Positions 35,776-48,484 of a stretch of DNA of 64,000 nt are shown in pieces. The position numbers were made by a program, and so were the translations under genes. Each line of letters starts with the position of its first letter. Positions within the stretch are counted from its first letter, which is position 1. The notes under the pieces are model-generated. The model worked only from the letters and a program-made list of their open reading frames with translations, was not told the DNA's origin and searched no databases. The stretch is from positions 11,937,927-12,001,926 of the forward strand of contig CM060855.1 in NCBI GenBank assembly GCA_030737835.1, given 5' to 3'. Source of the DNA: Acorus gramineus (taxonomy: Eukaryota > Streptophyta > Magnoliopsida > Acorales > Acoraceae).

Positions 35776-35993
35776 GGGTGCGTTTGGATGTGAAGTTGAA
35801 ACTTTGAGATTTTTAAAATCTTATGTTTCAAACTTAGCTTTTAAAAAGCTATGTTTTTTTAAATTTTCAATCACAAGATTTTTTTACTGAAAAATGAAGA
35901 TTGCTGTTTTAATGCTGAAAATGTGTTTAGATCTGAGTTTCTAAATTTTTAACTTTTCAAACATAGAATCTACCTAAAACTCATATCCGACCC
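35776..35993. repeat. Possible small MITE
   Basis: The segment starts GGGTGCGTTTGGATGTGA and ends TCATATCCGACCC, an imperfect inverted repeat. Internal A/T-rich stretches pair loosely. The start matches that of the nested element at 47593. The target duplication is unclear. Confidence 0.35.
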
Positions 35994-36489
35994 TAAATCA
36001 CATGCAATCGAAAAACTGATTGTGATTTACCACCAGAAGATATTTTGAAGGGAGTCCATATTCAGCAATAGTTGCTTCACATAAATGTTCACATATTGGT
36101 TACATATATATGCTAAATTAGGAAATCTTACTATTGTACAGGATATGCAATGAGCAATATGGTTTTATACATCATAAATTGAATATGAAAATCACCCGCA
36201 CACGGGAAAGGGCTTTAGAAAATTTTGGAAGGTTTGTGCATTATATGTTTTTTTCCCAATACTACGAGCTTTCGAAGTTTCCTGTCACTAGCAAATTTTC
36301 TGAAACTGTGTTAGTGTTCCGAAATGGTTATGAAATGGTTATGAAATCTTACCTAATATTTATTAGCTTTTATATCTTGTAATTAAGATAATATTTTTTT
36401 GCCTAATCTTACTTATTTCTGATGATTAATCACATGAATGAATATGGGTTGGTTATTCAGTGACTCAAAATTTGACTACGTAGCTAAGG

Positions 36490-37095
36490 GCCGGATCCAG
36501 AACAATATTTTAGGATGAGCTATATTAAATATTAATATAGAATGATTATTTTCTTATATTAGATGTAATTATTTCATATATCAAATAATGTGGTATTCAA
36601 AAGACACTCGGTCTTTTTTGCAGCCTCATGCACTGTGATAACGTAGTATATATTGCGTATCATAGTGTGAGGTTCTATCATAGTGTATTAAATAAATAAA
36701 AAATATTCTAGTGTATCTTAGTTTATATAACACTTCATATAACAACATATACTTCAATAGGAAGTTGCATAATTTTTTTAGAAAAAGAAAAACGGTGTGG
36801 ATTACAAATGGGGTTACAAAAGAGACTGGACGTATCATTTTTTTTTTCAACCCCAATTTCAGTCTCATATGTGTCGATAGAAAATCATCAGAATATACAC
36901 TCACATTAACGAGGTATATGTTTCGATAAAAATTCATATTTTCTATTAATGTATTCATGCAATTTATTAGAGTATTTGTTTCTTTTTTTATAAAAGCATG
37001 TATCTCATTAGATGAAGTATATACTATTTTTAAAAAATTTAAAATACGTGTAGACTGAAATTGAGACTGAAAAAGAGGCTCTACGTAACATTATC
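36490..37095. repeat. AT-rich dispersed repeat, copy 1
   Basis: It shares phrases with 48485-49030, 49590-50094 and 50985-51540: GTAGTATATATTG, CATATAACAACATATACTTC, a GACGTATCATTTT phrase and TTTCTATTAA...TTCATGCAAT. Copies are diverged and vary in length. No coding region or terminal repeat was found, so the class is unknown. Confidence 0.6.
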
Positions 37096-37295
37096 TCAAT
37101 ATATATAACAAAAAAAAATACAAAATTTGGGACGGACTACAGCCAACCTTTAGATCCGCCTTTGAATGTAGCGATTTAAGTTCAATTTTTGAACTTATAA
37201 CAACATACATGTCATCCGATCACTTTTGGGATTGACCAAAATCAGTTCAAGTCATCAAATCAATCACGATGTTTTTCAACATTGAATTTTTACAG

Positions 37296-37337
37296 GAAAT
37301 TCTAAACCACTATCTATCACACACTAACACTATCGAG
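37296..37337 (+). other. Short exon-like island
   Basis: An acceptor-like TTGAATTTTTACAG, 42 bp of open frame (EILNHYLSHTNTIE) and a donor-like GAG/GTGAAA. By itself it is weak; it is noted because other islands on the same strand lie at 34.0 and 38.4 kb. Confidence 0.2.
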
Positions 37338-38411
37338 GTGAAACCATGTAAAACACTATATGCTTTCCATAATACAGTAGCTTTATGTGTAATATTTCAT
37401 TATGCTTGTATTTCTGTTATGTCTCCTTTTACATCTGTATGCATAATGATTGTTCCCTTTGAGATGTACTAATCTTCACTCTCAGATTTAGATATTCTCC
37501 CACTCCTATCTGGACTAAATCAAATCTAGATTCTGTTCATCTTAGAGAAATAGACTAGGGGGGCACCTTTTGATATATCCTGGTCTTGTTGGAAGAACAA
37601 TAGAGAGAAATAAGGGGAAAACCATCACACACTGATATGATCAGTAGAAGATTTGAAAAGAATAATCAGAGAAATATAAATAGCCTTTGAGTTCTCTGAG
37701 AAGTCTAGATTCATGGAACTTCCTATAGAAAGAGATTATTTGTCATACTTGTCTTTTTTATGGGGTCTTTTGAAAGGTTATGAGAATCTATAGATATCAC
37801 CCAAATTGTACAAAATGCGTTAACACTGTTAGAATAATTCATCTCTCTCCACCTCCAGCGAATCTGAAGCAGAGGCAAAGTTATCAAATCTGATTCCATG
37901 GTCTTTGTCATCCCATTTATACAAACCTGATGAATAGCTCATGAAAAGCAGATTCTGGAGTTAACCACATCATTGAATTTAGATTGTAAGAGAACTCAGC
38001 ATGGCATCTATGCCGTTATCCAATAAAAAGTGTGGAAAGCTTAGATTCTAGGAGACAAGAAGAAAACATTTGCCTGGGATGGGGTCATGACACTGGGAAT
38101 AAGCCATTGGAATCATTTCTAGACTGTAACTTGATATTAAGGGAGCATGTGATGCTACATGGGTCATTGTGAACAGTCATATGACCATTTAATGAAATGT
38201 TGTGTGGTTTCAGTGGATTCAATTAATGCTGTGGGGTCTGTTAGACGCGATATTTTTGCTAATTATATGCCTCTAAAGCATAATTTCTTCATTCTCACCT
38301 GTTTGATATACAATTTCTAGCTTTTTTTGTTATTCATCAGTAGGATAGCAAAATTAGCTGTTTATAAAAATATATCAAAGTTGCATATGTACATAATTGA
38401 ATTCTTCTTAG

Positions 38412-38509
38412 ATGACAATACAGAAGAAAACGTCGAGAGTGCTTTTTCTGTCACCCTAGGAAAATTAAAATCACTTGATGTTTGGATGCATGACTCCTTG
38501 AAAAAAAAG
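38412..38509 (+). other. Exon-like island
   Basis: The 98-bp segment is bounded by TTCTTCTTAG and AAAAAG/GTATTT, good plant splice consensus. It encodes ENVESAFSVTLGKLKSLDVW, then MHDSLKKK, which looks like real protein. I do not recognise it. It could be a surviving exon of a long-intron plus-strand gene, or a remnant. Confidence 0.33.
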
Positions 38510-38799
38510 GTATTTTCAATCTTTTCAAAGTAAAGATGGAACAAATGGGAGCACCTTGCGCTTGCATATGTTCAATTTTTCTTTTCTTCATAAACTAAGA
38601 ATTGAAATCTTGTATGATTTTCATAGGAACCTACCCTGGATGAATGGGGAAGCTGTTTTTGCTAATCACAGACCACCTTTCATTTGCCAAATCAGAGAAC
38701 ACTATGAAATACAAATGATTGGATGGCATAGAGAGTGAAAAGTTTGGAAGATTTTGACAAAACAACACAGAACCATCTCGTATGCACACAGTAAACAAT

Positions 38800-39511
38800 G
38801 ACAGACACAACTCCTAAATACAGCCTGAACAATATAACAGTTTTTTTTTAGTACAGACAGTTTTTCCATTTGTATAGGTTTTTCGGAAAGGAAAAGGCAT
38901 TGTTTTTCAATGCATGTGTAGAAGGTAAACAGTGTATATGCACACTAGAAAAACTGTATATATTTGGCCTGGATTTAGAAAAGTATTTAGCATCATTTCA
39001 TACCTAATTAACTGTCAGTTGGCAGAATAGGCAACAATGAGGCTCAATGTGTCATTAAAGTTTGTACATCATGTCAGCTAATCATGAAAATGATTTTTCA
39101 TACTTGCTTCTAACAATTAAATTAACTAGTTTTTATGATAGTTAATTGTGTTTTTTTTTTTTTTTCTAGTTAAATCTTCTCCTATCATATATAAGGTTCT
39201 ATCATATGTAAGGTTTGAAGTTCAGGATCCGCAATGAAGAGGGGGATAGCTCTACTTTTACCTGTGAAGTGATGGTTCATTGATTGACCTGAGATTAGTC
39301 TATCTCATTATGCAGCTTTGTAAAGACTGTTCATAATAATCCTGCAGCAACACTATTCAATTCTGTTTTTAAGACACTATTCAGTTCCTAACAGTACCAA
39401 AAAAAAAAAAAGGAGGAAGATAGGACAAGTTCTGCTTCCTCACACTTGTTCTATAGTAGTTGTTTTGTAGTTTGATGCCGTCCTTGGTACTACACCAGAA
39501 TTCCTTACCAC

Positions 39512-39544
<33 letters not shown>

Positions 39545-41109
39545 TAGAAAAACAAGTAGTCCATGAATGATTTCATTAAATCTGCATATCACAATTTGTT
39601 GTCTACTAATGTAAAATATTTTTCTAATTATTCTGCTCTCACAGCCTAAAGTGAAAATCAGTTAGGGATTCCTTAACCTTTAGCTGTACTTAATAATTTG
39701 AGTCAGTTATGAAATTGTGATATGTGCATTGAAAATGGTATAAGCTATGCATGTCTAAATGTCACACTTGGATCTAACAATTAATGCGGAAACAGTGTTT
39801 TTGTGCTGGTCAGCCCTCAGACCAGCCTCTAGAGACTTGACTACCAAAATATAAAAATAAATGAAACACGATCAAATTTATTATAATAATTCACATACAT
39901 AATTCCAATCACCATTTTATGAAGAACAATTTTGAAATTAGTTTTTCTGTCTGGAAAACCTCTGGATTCCAAAATAATCTTATAACCTGAACTCTGCTAT
40001 TTAGGCTGGGATTTTTGTGGATAGTTTTTATAAATGTTTTGTAAGGCCTTAAACCATTTGAAAAACTCAGTTGGAAAATGTAGTTTGTTTTTATATAAAT
40101 TACTATTATAGTGTCTATATAGTTGTAAGATATCTAAATTGGTCATGATTTTTTTGCTTTCCAGTTCTATATTTCATATCATAAAATTTCTAGTACATTC
40201 TGTATTCAAAATTCTACATCAAGGAGAATGCATCAAACAAAAATTAAGAAAAAAAATCAGTTCATGACCTTTGGTTAGTGAAAAAAGTGACAGCAAGATC
40301 AGGCCAATGTGAAAGAGTGGAAAAATTCAACCTTGCTCTTAGTGGATATTTAGTGGGCATCTCAAGAGTAGTGCACCTTTAGCTTCCTCATGAGCTGCAG
40401 TTTGTTAGAGTGGTTTTTTTTTACCCCAATCATTTTCATGCAGTACAGGCAAAAAATGGCGGGTAATTTTTTAGAAATGGTTCTTTGATGCACACACACA
40501 CACACACACACATACTATTCACCTTAGAATAATTTCAATGCATTAACATATAGCTACAGAAACGTACTTTAAATAAAGGTTTCATGTTTTGATCTTCTTC
40601 GACTTAATGGTGGAGGTGTTATTAATTAAGATGCTTAAACTCATTGCATTTCTCTAGTGATCACTTCTAATATAGCATGCAATCGACAACTTAAGAAAAG
40701 AATTTGTTAGTCTATATATAGTTAATCCAGGATAGCCGGGATCTTAAACGACACCTCCCACCCAGAACATATCTGATTGTTAATTATACTCTTTTAACAT
40801 ATGGGTGTTCTATATCCATTTGTTACACAAACTTATTAAATATGTGAAGAATTTTTCATGATCTCTCTTGTAGTTAAACATATTAATAAAATCATGATTT
40901 TATGAAATCATATTAGTATTAGATTAAACTCACTCCTTGCACATTCATTATATAGAAAAACACATACCAAAATAATATATAACTATTTATGAAACAACAA
41001 ACAATTCATCTTGGTTCCCTTCCAATTTGAGTTCAATTTTTGTTTTTCTTAAATATGATTATGTGCTGAGATTGTTTCAATATAAAATAATTTATAGCAT
41101 TGGATTTTA

Positions 41110-41144
<35 letters not shown>

Positions 41145-42650
41145 TGTGTGTGAATAAAAATGTACAAACATTTCTTGATTACATTAAGATAATGATTTTT
41201 CTTCTGATTATATATCCATAAAGCCTTCCAATGAAACTAATTTGTAGTTTATTAAAAAAAACACTTATTTAAGAACTTTTAAGGGCTTTTCTACCTTGTC
41301 TATTTTAAACAGATTACACATTTTAATACAATTTTGTATTAACAACAAAAAAAATCTCAGTTTCATTCTCTCTAAATATATCATCACCATATAAAAAAAA
41401 CAATTTCATTACCGATAAATCTTGAGCAATAATCTCCCCGAAGTATCTATGGAATACAAAATGAACTCAAATGTTACATGTTATTGTATTAAATGATATC
41501 TTGAGCACTAATCAACCAGAGCTGTTTATAGAATACAAAATGAAATCCAAATGTTAAATTTTACGCTTTACAATCAGTGAGAGACTTATCATGTTACATA
41601 CAATAATGTAATTTTTCTGTATAATGTATGAAGTGATTACAATACTGAATACCAAATGGTTCTTTATATAAAAATAAAATAAAAAACCATCAGATCACTT
41701 GACCTTGAACTCATACTAGATTTAACTTCTGCGAAATATGTATACATTCTTTATATTCCTTTCATGCATGTAACTAATTAACACTTGTCTAACTTTCTGC
41801 TAGTGGGTCCTTAACATGTCTGACAATACTTTTCAGGCTCTCTCAATCAACAAAATCCTGTGGGTGTTGATTGAATTTGGATAACAGATGAAACTAGTAA
41901 AATTAAGAATGAATAATTATAGAACGCACCTTATTTTCCTAATTTTGGTATTATGACCTAACATATATAAGTGAATATTAATCATGTTAATTAGTCTTAT
42001 TTACTTGTTGATGTCTTCTTTTTTTTCTTTTTTCTTTTTGTAAAGCCCCTAGATTTGGTCCGAAAGTTACACCATCCTACTTAATTGGCTACAAAGGCAT
42101 GCCCATCAAAATTTTGTTCATCTTTGTTAATTAAGGCCTGTGACCTATGGCTCCTGAATCAATTAATATATTCTTGACATCATCTACCAAGGTTTTTCTG
42201 CTACATCAATATGAACATATAGTCATTGAAGAAGGCCAGTGTTTCCAATCTTTCCATCCGTAATATAACTATATGATCCTTATATACCGATGACCAACAT
42301 ATATGATACAGACACTAACTCTTACATGTAAGAACAACTGATAGATGTAGTGGAACTAAAGGTCATAGAAAATGATAAATCTCAATGTTAAAGTGTACAG
42401 TGTTAAATTGTCTTTAGAGTATTCCAGAGAACATATGCAATAAACGTACTGTGTGTTGAGTCAAATGTTTGTTGTTTTAGCCTTTAGAACTTCAAATACA
42501 GATTGTTCTAAATGCTAATCACATTAATTAAAATCGTTGCTTCTCCATTAACTCTATTATGTTGTTGATCCTAAATTCATTGTCACACCAAAAATCCACT
42601 AATTCGTATTTCGTTTTTGATTATTGGTGAGCGAAAATCTTCTCCTTAAC
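38800..42650. other. AT-rich intergenic DNA with microsatellites
   Basis: No gene was recognised. Simple repeats are (GA)n at 39514-39541, (CA)n at 40491-40512 and (GT)n at about 41112-41150. This is the downstream side of the TCP gene. Confidence 0.55.
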
Positions 42651-42774
42651 ATACATCAATGTACATTAATTTCCATAATCAAGCCAAACCAAACAAACAT
42701 ATAGAAGAGACAGGAAGAAGAAAACCAATCCGAAAAGAAACAAATCCCATAAAAGAAAACAAAGCCAGTGTCAC

Positions 42775-43803
42775 TCACATCGATGGACCATTGCATGCAT
42801 CCCAGCCTTTGTTGCAGTATGGAATATCAGCAAAGATGAAGACATTTCCCCCTTGTTCGTCGCCATTATCTTGCATCGACGAAGCCAACGACAACGACGA
42901 GTGCATGTTCCATCCATCGGGGAGGTGGAACTGCGCGACCTCGTTCCCATGGAAATTGAACAATAGATCGCCTGATGAGTTCGATGAGTTCTTGTGGTAC
43001 TCAAAGATCGGGGCCTCCGTGATTGGATCACAAGGAACACCTTGCCCCAATTCAACCCTCCGAAAGGATTCCATGTTCTTTGACTTGTTCTTCTTAGCAG
43101 TCCTCTCCCTCGCCCTCGCCCTCGCGATCGCCCTCGACTCCTTCGCTTGTGGATTGATGACCATCTTCCTCGGTGACCGGGAGATGACCCTCTTCACCTT
43201 GTTCACCGCCACATCTTCTCCGACTTCCATCTCCGCAACCGGTTGCAATAGCTTGTCATTGTTATGATCTTCCTCATCTTCTTTATCATCTGCAAGGCCT
43301 GAAATTGCCTCACATTCGGAGGCGAAAGAGGGGCTCTTAGAGAGGGCAGTGCGGCGCCCACCACCAAGGCCTTCTATGGCTGATTTACACTTATTCATGA
43401 GCCACTCCACAGTCTTGCTTGCCTTGTCATAGCAAAGCTTGTCCTGGAGGTCGAAGAACCTCCGGGCGATGTCAAGGGAAAGCCTCATCCGCCGGTCCCT
43501 CGGCCCCTGAGCCGTGTGAATCTTGCTGTGCCTGTCTTTCCTCCCCGTCCTCTTCTTCCCCCCACCGCCGCCGGTGGCGGATCCAGCCTTCCGAATGGAA
43601 GACTCGACCAACTTATCCTTCCCAAGAATGGTTTGAAAGGAAACATTATCCTCACCGGTACTGCCAGTACCTCCACTGCAGGCAAAGGTGGGGGAAGACA
43701 AGGGAAAGATAGGAGGGGAGGAGGGGGGAGAGTTGATGGGGAGGTGTTTTGGGTCCTCCGCATACGATCTGTTGAACACATAGTGTCCTTCGTAGGGGAA
43801 CAT
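42775..43803 (-). CDS. TCP transcription factor, CYC/TB1 (ECE) clade
   Basis: An intact 342-residue, single-exon protein. The TCP domain is at about residues 83-146: a basic region [20 protein letters not shown] followed by the helix-loop-helix ([18 protein letters not shown], then [17 protein letters not shown]). The shape is class II. Residues 163-165 are E-C-E, the signature of the ECE clade, and residues about 219-239 ([19 protein letters not shown]) form the arginine-rich R domain, so it belongs to the CYC/TB1 group. Members bind GGNCC-type promoter sites as dimers and repress growth of axillary buds or floral organs. In monocots the best known is TEOSINTE BRANCHED 1. Which paralogue this is cannot be decided here. 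The N-terminus (residues 20-50) is Pro/Ser-rich and residues 175-185 are acidic. A TATA-like box and a GA tract lie upstream, and no other gene lies within 8 kb. Confidence 0.95.
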   Translation of the reverse strand: MFPYEGHYVFNRSYAEDPKHLPINSPPSSPPIFPLSSPTFACSGGTGSTGEDNVSFQTILGKDKLVESSIRKAGSATGGGGGKKRTGRKDRHSKIHTAQGPRDRRMRLSLDIARRFFDLQDKLCYDKASKTVEWLMNKCKSAIEGLGGGRRTALSKSPSFASECEAISGLADDKEDEEDHNNDKLLQPVAEMEVGEDVAVNKVKRVISRSPRKMVINPQAKESRAIARARARERTAKKNKSKNMESFRRVELGQGVPCDPITEAPIFEYHKNSSNSSGDLLFNFHGNEVAQFHLPDGWNMHSSLSLASSMQDNGDEQGGNVFIFADIPYCNKGWDACNGPSM

Positions 43804-43940
43804 CTAAACCAATTATATGTGGGTGAAGAAGCTCTCTCTCTTTCAATCTCTTGGTCTCTCTCCCTATGTGTTTCTCACTCTAGAAACTTCTAAGATTTGA
43901 AGAGAAGCGAAGGACATGCTATTACACCTCCCCATGTTGT

Positions 43941-43950
43941 GTTATATATG
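43941..43950 (-). promoter_or_regulatory. Candidate TATA box of the TCP gene
   Basis: On the minus strand CATATATAAC lies about 140 bp before the TCP start codon, which would put transcription start near 43910 and give a leader of about 110 bases. A (GA)n tract (43988-44019), a type of element bound by BPC factors in plants, lies just upstream. Two in-frame upstream ATGs (near 43935 and 43917) open a 17-23 codon reading frame, but they lie at or before the predicted start of the transcript. Confidence 0.45.
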
Positions 43951-43986
43951 TGTTCCAACACCAGAGAAAAGTAGGGTTTCCAAAGT

Positions 43987-43987
<1 letters not shown>

Positions 43988-44025
<38 letters not shown>

Positions 44026-44303
44026 AGGGAGGAGGTGGTGCTGAAGGTGATAGGGGGTGCAGGTCTGCTATTTAATGGGGACCAAGGTATTTGTTTATTC
44101 ATTATTTGTCTCCCTTTCTTTGCTTTCAGCTTTTAGGTTTCTGTGTTGCCCTGTTATCTGACGTGTGTGAGATAAGAAAATGAAATGTTATATTGTATGA
44201 GGTAGGGAGAGAAAGTGCGCGCGCGCGCGCGCGCATTGTGTTTTAATGTGGGTTCCTTTGCCGACTTCACGTGGGTAGCTAGTAATTGAAAGTTTGACAG
44301 AAA

Positions 44304-44340
<37 letters not shown>

Positions 44341-45572
44341 CATATAAATATAATCACTCACTCAGTTTCTGTTCAGTCCGTTAAGCATACAGGGTCAGAG
44401 GTTCTACAGTTGCTTTCAGTCCCCTTATTAAATGGTTTTTGTTTTTGCATGTGTTCAGAGAGAGAGTAGGGTTAGGGTTTGCTTTTGGACCGGAATAGTA
44501 TTTATTCTTTCCTTTCATTTGCTGGGGTCATTTCCGTACTGTCAAGGGCTGGGGTGTCATATTCAGGCGGGGGAAGCATCCAAGGGCAATTATTTCTCCC
44601 GCCTTCTGTGTGTGTGTGAGTGTGTATATATATATATATATATATTATGTATCACTATCTTTGTCAGTCATTCAAAACACTGTTATGCCCTCACCCATTT
44701 AGAGACCCCACACTTGATGTCTTTCTTCGAGCCACCCCCACCACTAATCAACATCACTCAATTCACTATCTTTGAATTGCTGTTTTTGGCTTTGGGTGTT
44801 GTTACCGCGCCTACCGTGTTTTTTTTTTGCCTTTTCTTTCCATCTTTTAAGAAGCACAAAAAAAAACCTAACAAATAAAAACAAGACATGAAAGAAAGAA
44901 AGAAAGAAAAGCTGCCATGCATTTTCGTCCCATTAGAGAGAGCCGTACGTGTGAAATGGTGGTGGGTGCTTTCATTAGTAGGAATCACGAGCAAAAGCTT
45001 TCACTTCATGATCATCATCTCCTTTAAAGCTATGCTAGGAAAAGCTTTGACAGGAGTTTGAATTCACCCCCTTCGGCTTATCCGAATAACTATCATTGGT
45101 AGAGGAACAAAAAAACAGGGGGAAAACAAATATATGGTGTTAGTCCAACTAACTTTCAAAAGGCAATAACCATCTTTTGGTTCCATTTATGCATGTCATC
45201 CTTTTGGAAGTTATTAGCCTCTCATTGAAGATCAAGATACATATATGCATATATCCATAGAAGGGAGTGGTGGTGGTGGTGGTGGTGGGTTCCCTCTAAT
45301 ATAGGGGATCAGATGTTCTTATCACTACCAGTAAGGAAACTGATAATTGAAGGGGTAAGGGAGGTCCCCACAACCTGACTAAATGTGGTGGAACAAAAAG
45401 ATTGGATGGCTAGGGTATTGTTTTTAGAACATCTCCCTCCATCTTATTTTTCCTACCCCTTTAGTTAACCTTCTTTTTGTGGTGGGGGAGGTTCAGGGTT
45501 TTTGTTTTTAGAAGTTCTGTTTCAAAAGATTGATGGAAGGGGAGTGCTTTCTTTTCATAGATAATTAACTAG

Positions 45573-45633
<61 letters not shown>
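43988..45633. repeat. Cluster of microsatellites upstream of the TCP gene
   Basis: (GA)n at 43988-44019, (GC)n at 44216-44234, (CT)n then (TA)n at 44304-44340, GT/TA runs at about 44609-44645, and a 61-bp (CT)n at 45573-45633. They fall in the 5' flank of the TCP gene, where purine/pyrimidine tracts are common. No coding signal occurs among them. Confidence 0.8.
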
Positions 45634-45635
<2 letters not shown>

Positions 45636-47367
45636 TCAGTTACTCATTAGATGTGTTTTTTTAGGGGGTGGGGGGAGACAAGAGAAATTTTGAAGGGAAG
45701 AGCTTGTGCTGCAGTGTATTGGATGAGTATTGCATCTTTCTGTGGTGTGGGCTGTGCATGGAAAATGGTGCTCACTAAATTCCACAAGTGGGGGGCAAAG
45801 AGAGGACCACAATGACAAAACTATTAGAAGTCATTGTGGTCATCTCTTTTAGTGGATGGTCCTTCATTACTTTCTCCATGATGGGATCTTCTATGATAGA
45901 CAAAAAAAAAGAATAGGTTATTACCAGTAACTAGGATGATCAGTGAATAATTAAGATTTTCAAGCCAAATACAAGTCACAGACGACCATCATCCAAAGCA
46001 AGTATATTTTGAGGCCAAACAAGCGCATATCTCCTCACCCAATCCACCGACTTCAACTGAAGAGAGAGTCTCCCAAATCAGCAAGGGGAACATGCTGGGA
46101 ACAGAAAACATAGCAGGGGGAAGACTGGGAGCTGATCTTGAAGATAATGGTCACTCTTGCCGTCCTAATCGATCGAGTATATAGTTCCTCTAATTAAGTA
46201 TATTAGTTCTAGGTTAGGTGAATATATACTAGATTAGGTGAAAATGTAAAAAAGATGTGCATTTAATTCATTTGAATATATACTTTATTTAGTGTGATGT
46301 TAGATAATTAAATATATAACTTTCACAAAATTCAAAATGTATGTAGACTATAAAAGTGATTGCAAAAATTACTGTCTCTAAGAATTTTCTCAGTCAAATG
46401 ACATATTTTGATTGGCCAAGCCCACGCCAAATTAGAAAAGAAAATCCGGAGGGAGGAGAATATGACATGGAGGTCATCTTCAATGAAGATTCATTTATGT
46501 AAAATCTAATTCTAGGTAAATGTCGGAAGGCGTGTCTCCCTTCACACAGCTTTCAAATATCACGAGATATCATTTTTCTATGATTCAAAGTGCATAATGT
46601 TGGTAATCATAAACTACATCCCCAAAACATGTGAAGAGCCCCGATGTTGTGGGTTCAAATCCTTGTATAACAATCACATATACAGAAATTCACTTTGTGT
46701 TGTTCAGATAAAATATGCGACTTAGACGTTAAAAAGCAATTCCATAAAAATAAAATCATTTATGATGTTATTTATAATAAAATCAATACATGAACTCTTT
46801 AATTTCTTTTGAATTATCTACATGGCATTCATTGGTTGATCAACATAGAGTTTCTCTGCGTGATGGATCTCATTCCCGGCATTGTCTAGGGGTAAGGATC
46901 GTTATACTCAACATTAAGGGCTTTGAGTGGTCGTAGGCAAATAGGTTTTAACAGGGTGTTTTATCAAAATTAAGTTTTCAAGAGTATTTATGCAAAATAA
47001 CCCTTCCTAGAAGGATATCTAACAACCTTTACTCCAAGCACATAGATGCTTCATCCTTTTACATCTCGAGGAGACCACTATTTAGTGGTAATAATGATCT
47101 CCTTGTAATTTTTTGCCATTAAAATGTCATCAATATAAAGTTAATAAGAGACAATTATCCTTAGATTGTTTGATATATAAACAGTGGTTTTCATTGATTA
47201 TCGTAAATTCATTAGAGATAATAGCTCGGTGAAATCTGAGATTTAATTTCACTGTATAGATGACTGCTTTAGGTCATAAGACGGATCAATTATTTTGTTT
47301 GATATGTGAGAATCCTTTATCTATTGAAACTAGTCTATTAGCAGTTAAGTTGCTCCCACTACCCTTA
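45634..47367. other. No recognised gene
   Basis: AT-rich DNA on the far upstream side of the TCP gene. A GGGTTCAAATCC phrase near 46650 looks like a Pol III B box, but no A box or tRNA fold goes with it. No other feature is supported. Confidence 0.45.
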
Positions 47368-48039
47368 GCTCCCGTTTGTTTTAGGAATAAACCCCCGAAT
47401 AACCTCGGTTAAGGGATAAAGCATGTTTGGAAACCCTGGATTATCCTTGATAAAGTATGCCAGAATAAACTGGTATAAAGTGATATATGGATTTCAACCA
47501 ATCCCTAGAATTAAAGTTATCCTAGGTTATTCTACTCAAAGAATATGTAGGCTCAAATCAACTGTCATCACCTCTTATAAATCACATATCAAGGGTGCGT
47601 TTGGTTGCGCAATTGTAAAACTGATTCTGCAAGAATCCGCGATTGCAAAACTAATTCTGCAGAAAGCTCACTTTCTCAGCTTTTTGAAATCGCAGCTTTT
47701 GGGTACTATTTGCCTGAAATCTGTGTGCAGGAAGCTGCTACAGTAAAACTGTTTGGTTGCACGATTGTAAACGCAGCTTTCTGCAATCGCAATCGCAACG
47801 CAATCGCGCAACCAAACGCACCCCAAATCAACTATCACTATTTTTTCACATTTTATAAATCATTATCCATACTTTATTCATATTTTACCCAAACAACAAA
47901 ACATTTATTCTTACGTTTACCAACGAGAATAATTTAAAACACAACCAAACACAAAATCACTTTATCCTTATTTATACTCACTTATGCTTGGATAAATGTA
48001 TACTCAAGAATAAATCATATTCTCGTTCTAAACAAAAGC
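47368..48039 (+). mobile_element. Tourist-like MITE, copy 3, with nested element
   Basis: It starts GCTCCCGTTTG, ends AACAAAAGC, and has an exact TTA duplication (47365-47367 and 48040-48042). After removal of the 231-bp nested element and its 3-bp duplication it is about 438 bp, nearly the length of copy 2 (436 bp), with which it is collinear (for example ATTAAAGTTAT and ACACAACCAAACACAAAATC). Confidence 0.87.
47593..47823. mobile_element. Small TIR element nested in the MITE
   Basis: 231 bp with terminal inverted repeats GGGTGCGTTTGGTTGCG and CGCAACCAAACGCACCC, and a CAA direct repeat on each side (47590-47592 and 47824-47826). Comparison with MITE copy 2 shows the empty site (TCAAATCAACTAT), which confirms the borders. 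The interior has palindromic TTCTGCA and GCAATCGC phrases. The 3-bp duplication suggests a PIF/Harbinger or CACTA-type mobiliser. Confidence 0.85.
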
Positions 48040-48484
48040 TTAGGAGAGTAAAGAATTAATTTCGTACTCACTCTCAACTAGTACTTGATGTGGTCCTTTT
48101 TGAGATCCCTTGCTTTCATGAAAGACCCTAATGTAGTCCTTTTTGAGCCCTAACAAAACTTGGATCCTAAAGGTAAACTTGTTAATCTCAAAGGGATGAT
48201 GCAGGTCGTCCTAGTTCACCCTTCCCTCTTTTGAATATTAATTAAATATACTCCCTCAATCCCCTGTTGATTGTGTATCTTTTTATATTTTTTATAAAGT
48301 TTTTCGTATAGTAATACAAAATTGATTTAACAATTAAAAAAAAAAAAAAGGTACTTGATGCGCCTTTATATGGATCCTTATCGCATAGAGTTGCAAGTCT
48401 GTACTCTGTACTCGTATCACCTTTGATAGTCCTACGAGGAATGCACATCTCAGGATCCAATCACAGCTACACTTCAAAATGTTA

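Noticed and set aside
42659-43267. 202-codon plus-strand frame opposite the TCP gene
   Set aside because: It lies antisense to the well-supported TCP coding region and has no domain; its sequence mirrors that gene.
46640-46680. GGGTTCAAATCC, a Pol III B-box-like phrase
   Set aside because: No A box at proper spacing and no cloverleaf can be drawn, so neither a tRNA nor a SINE can be supported.
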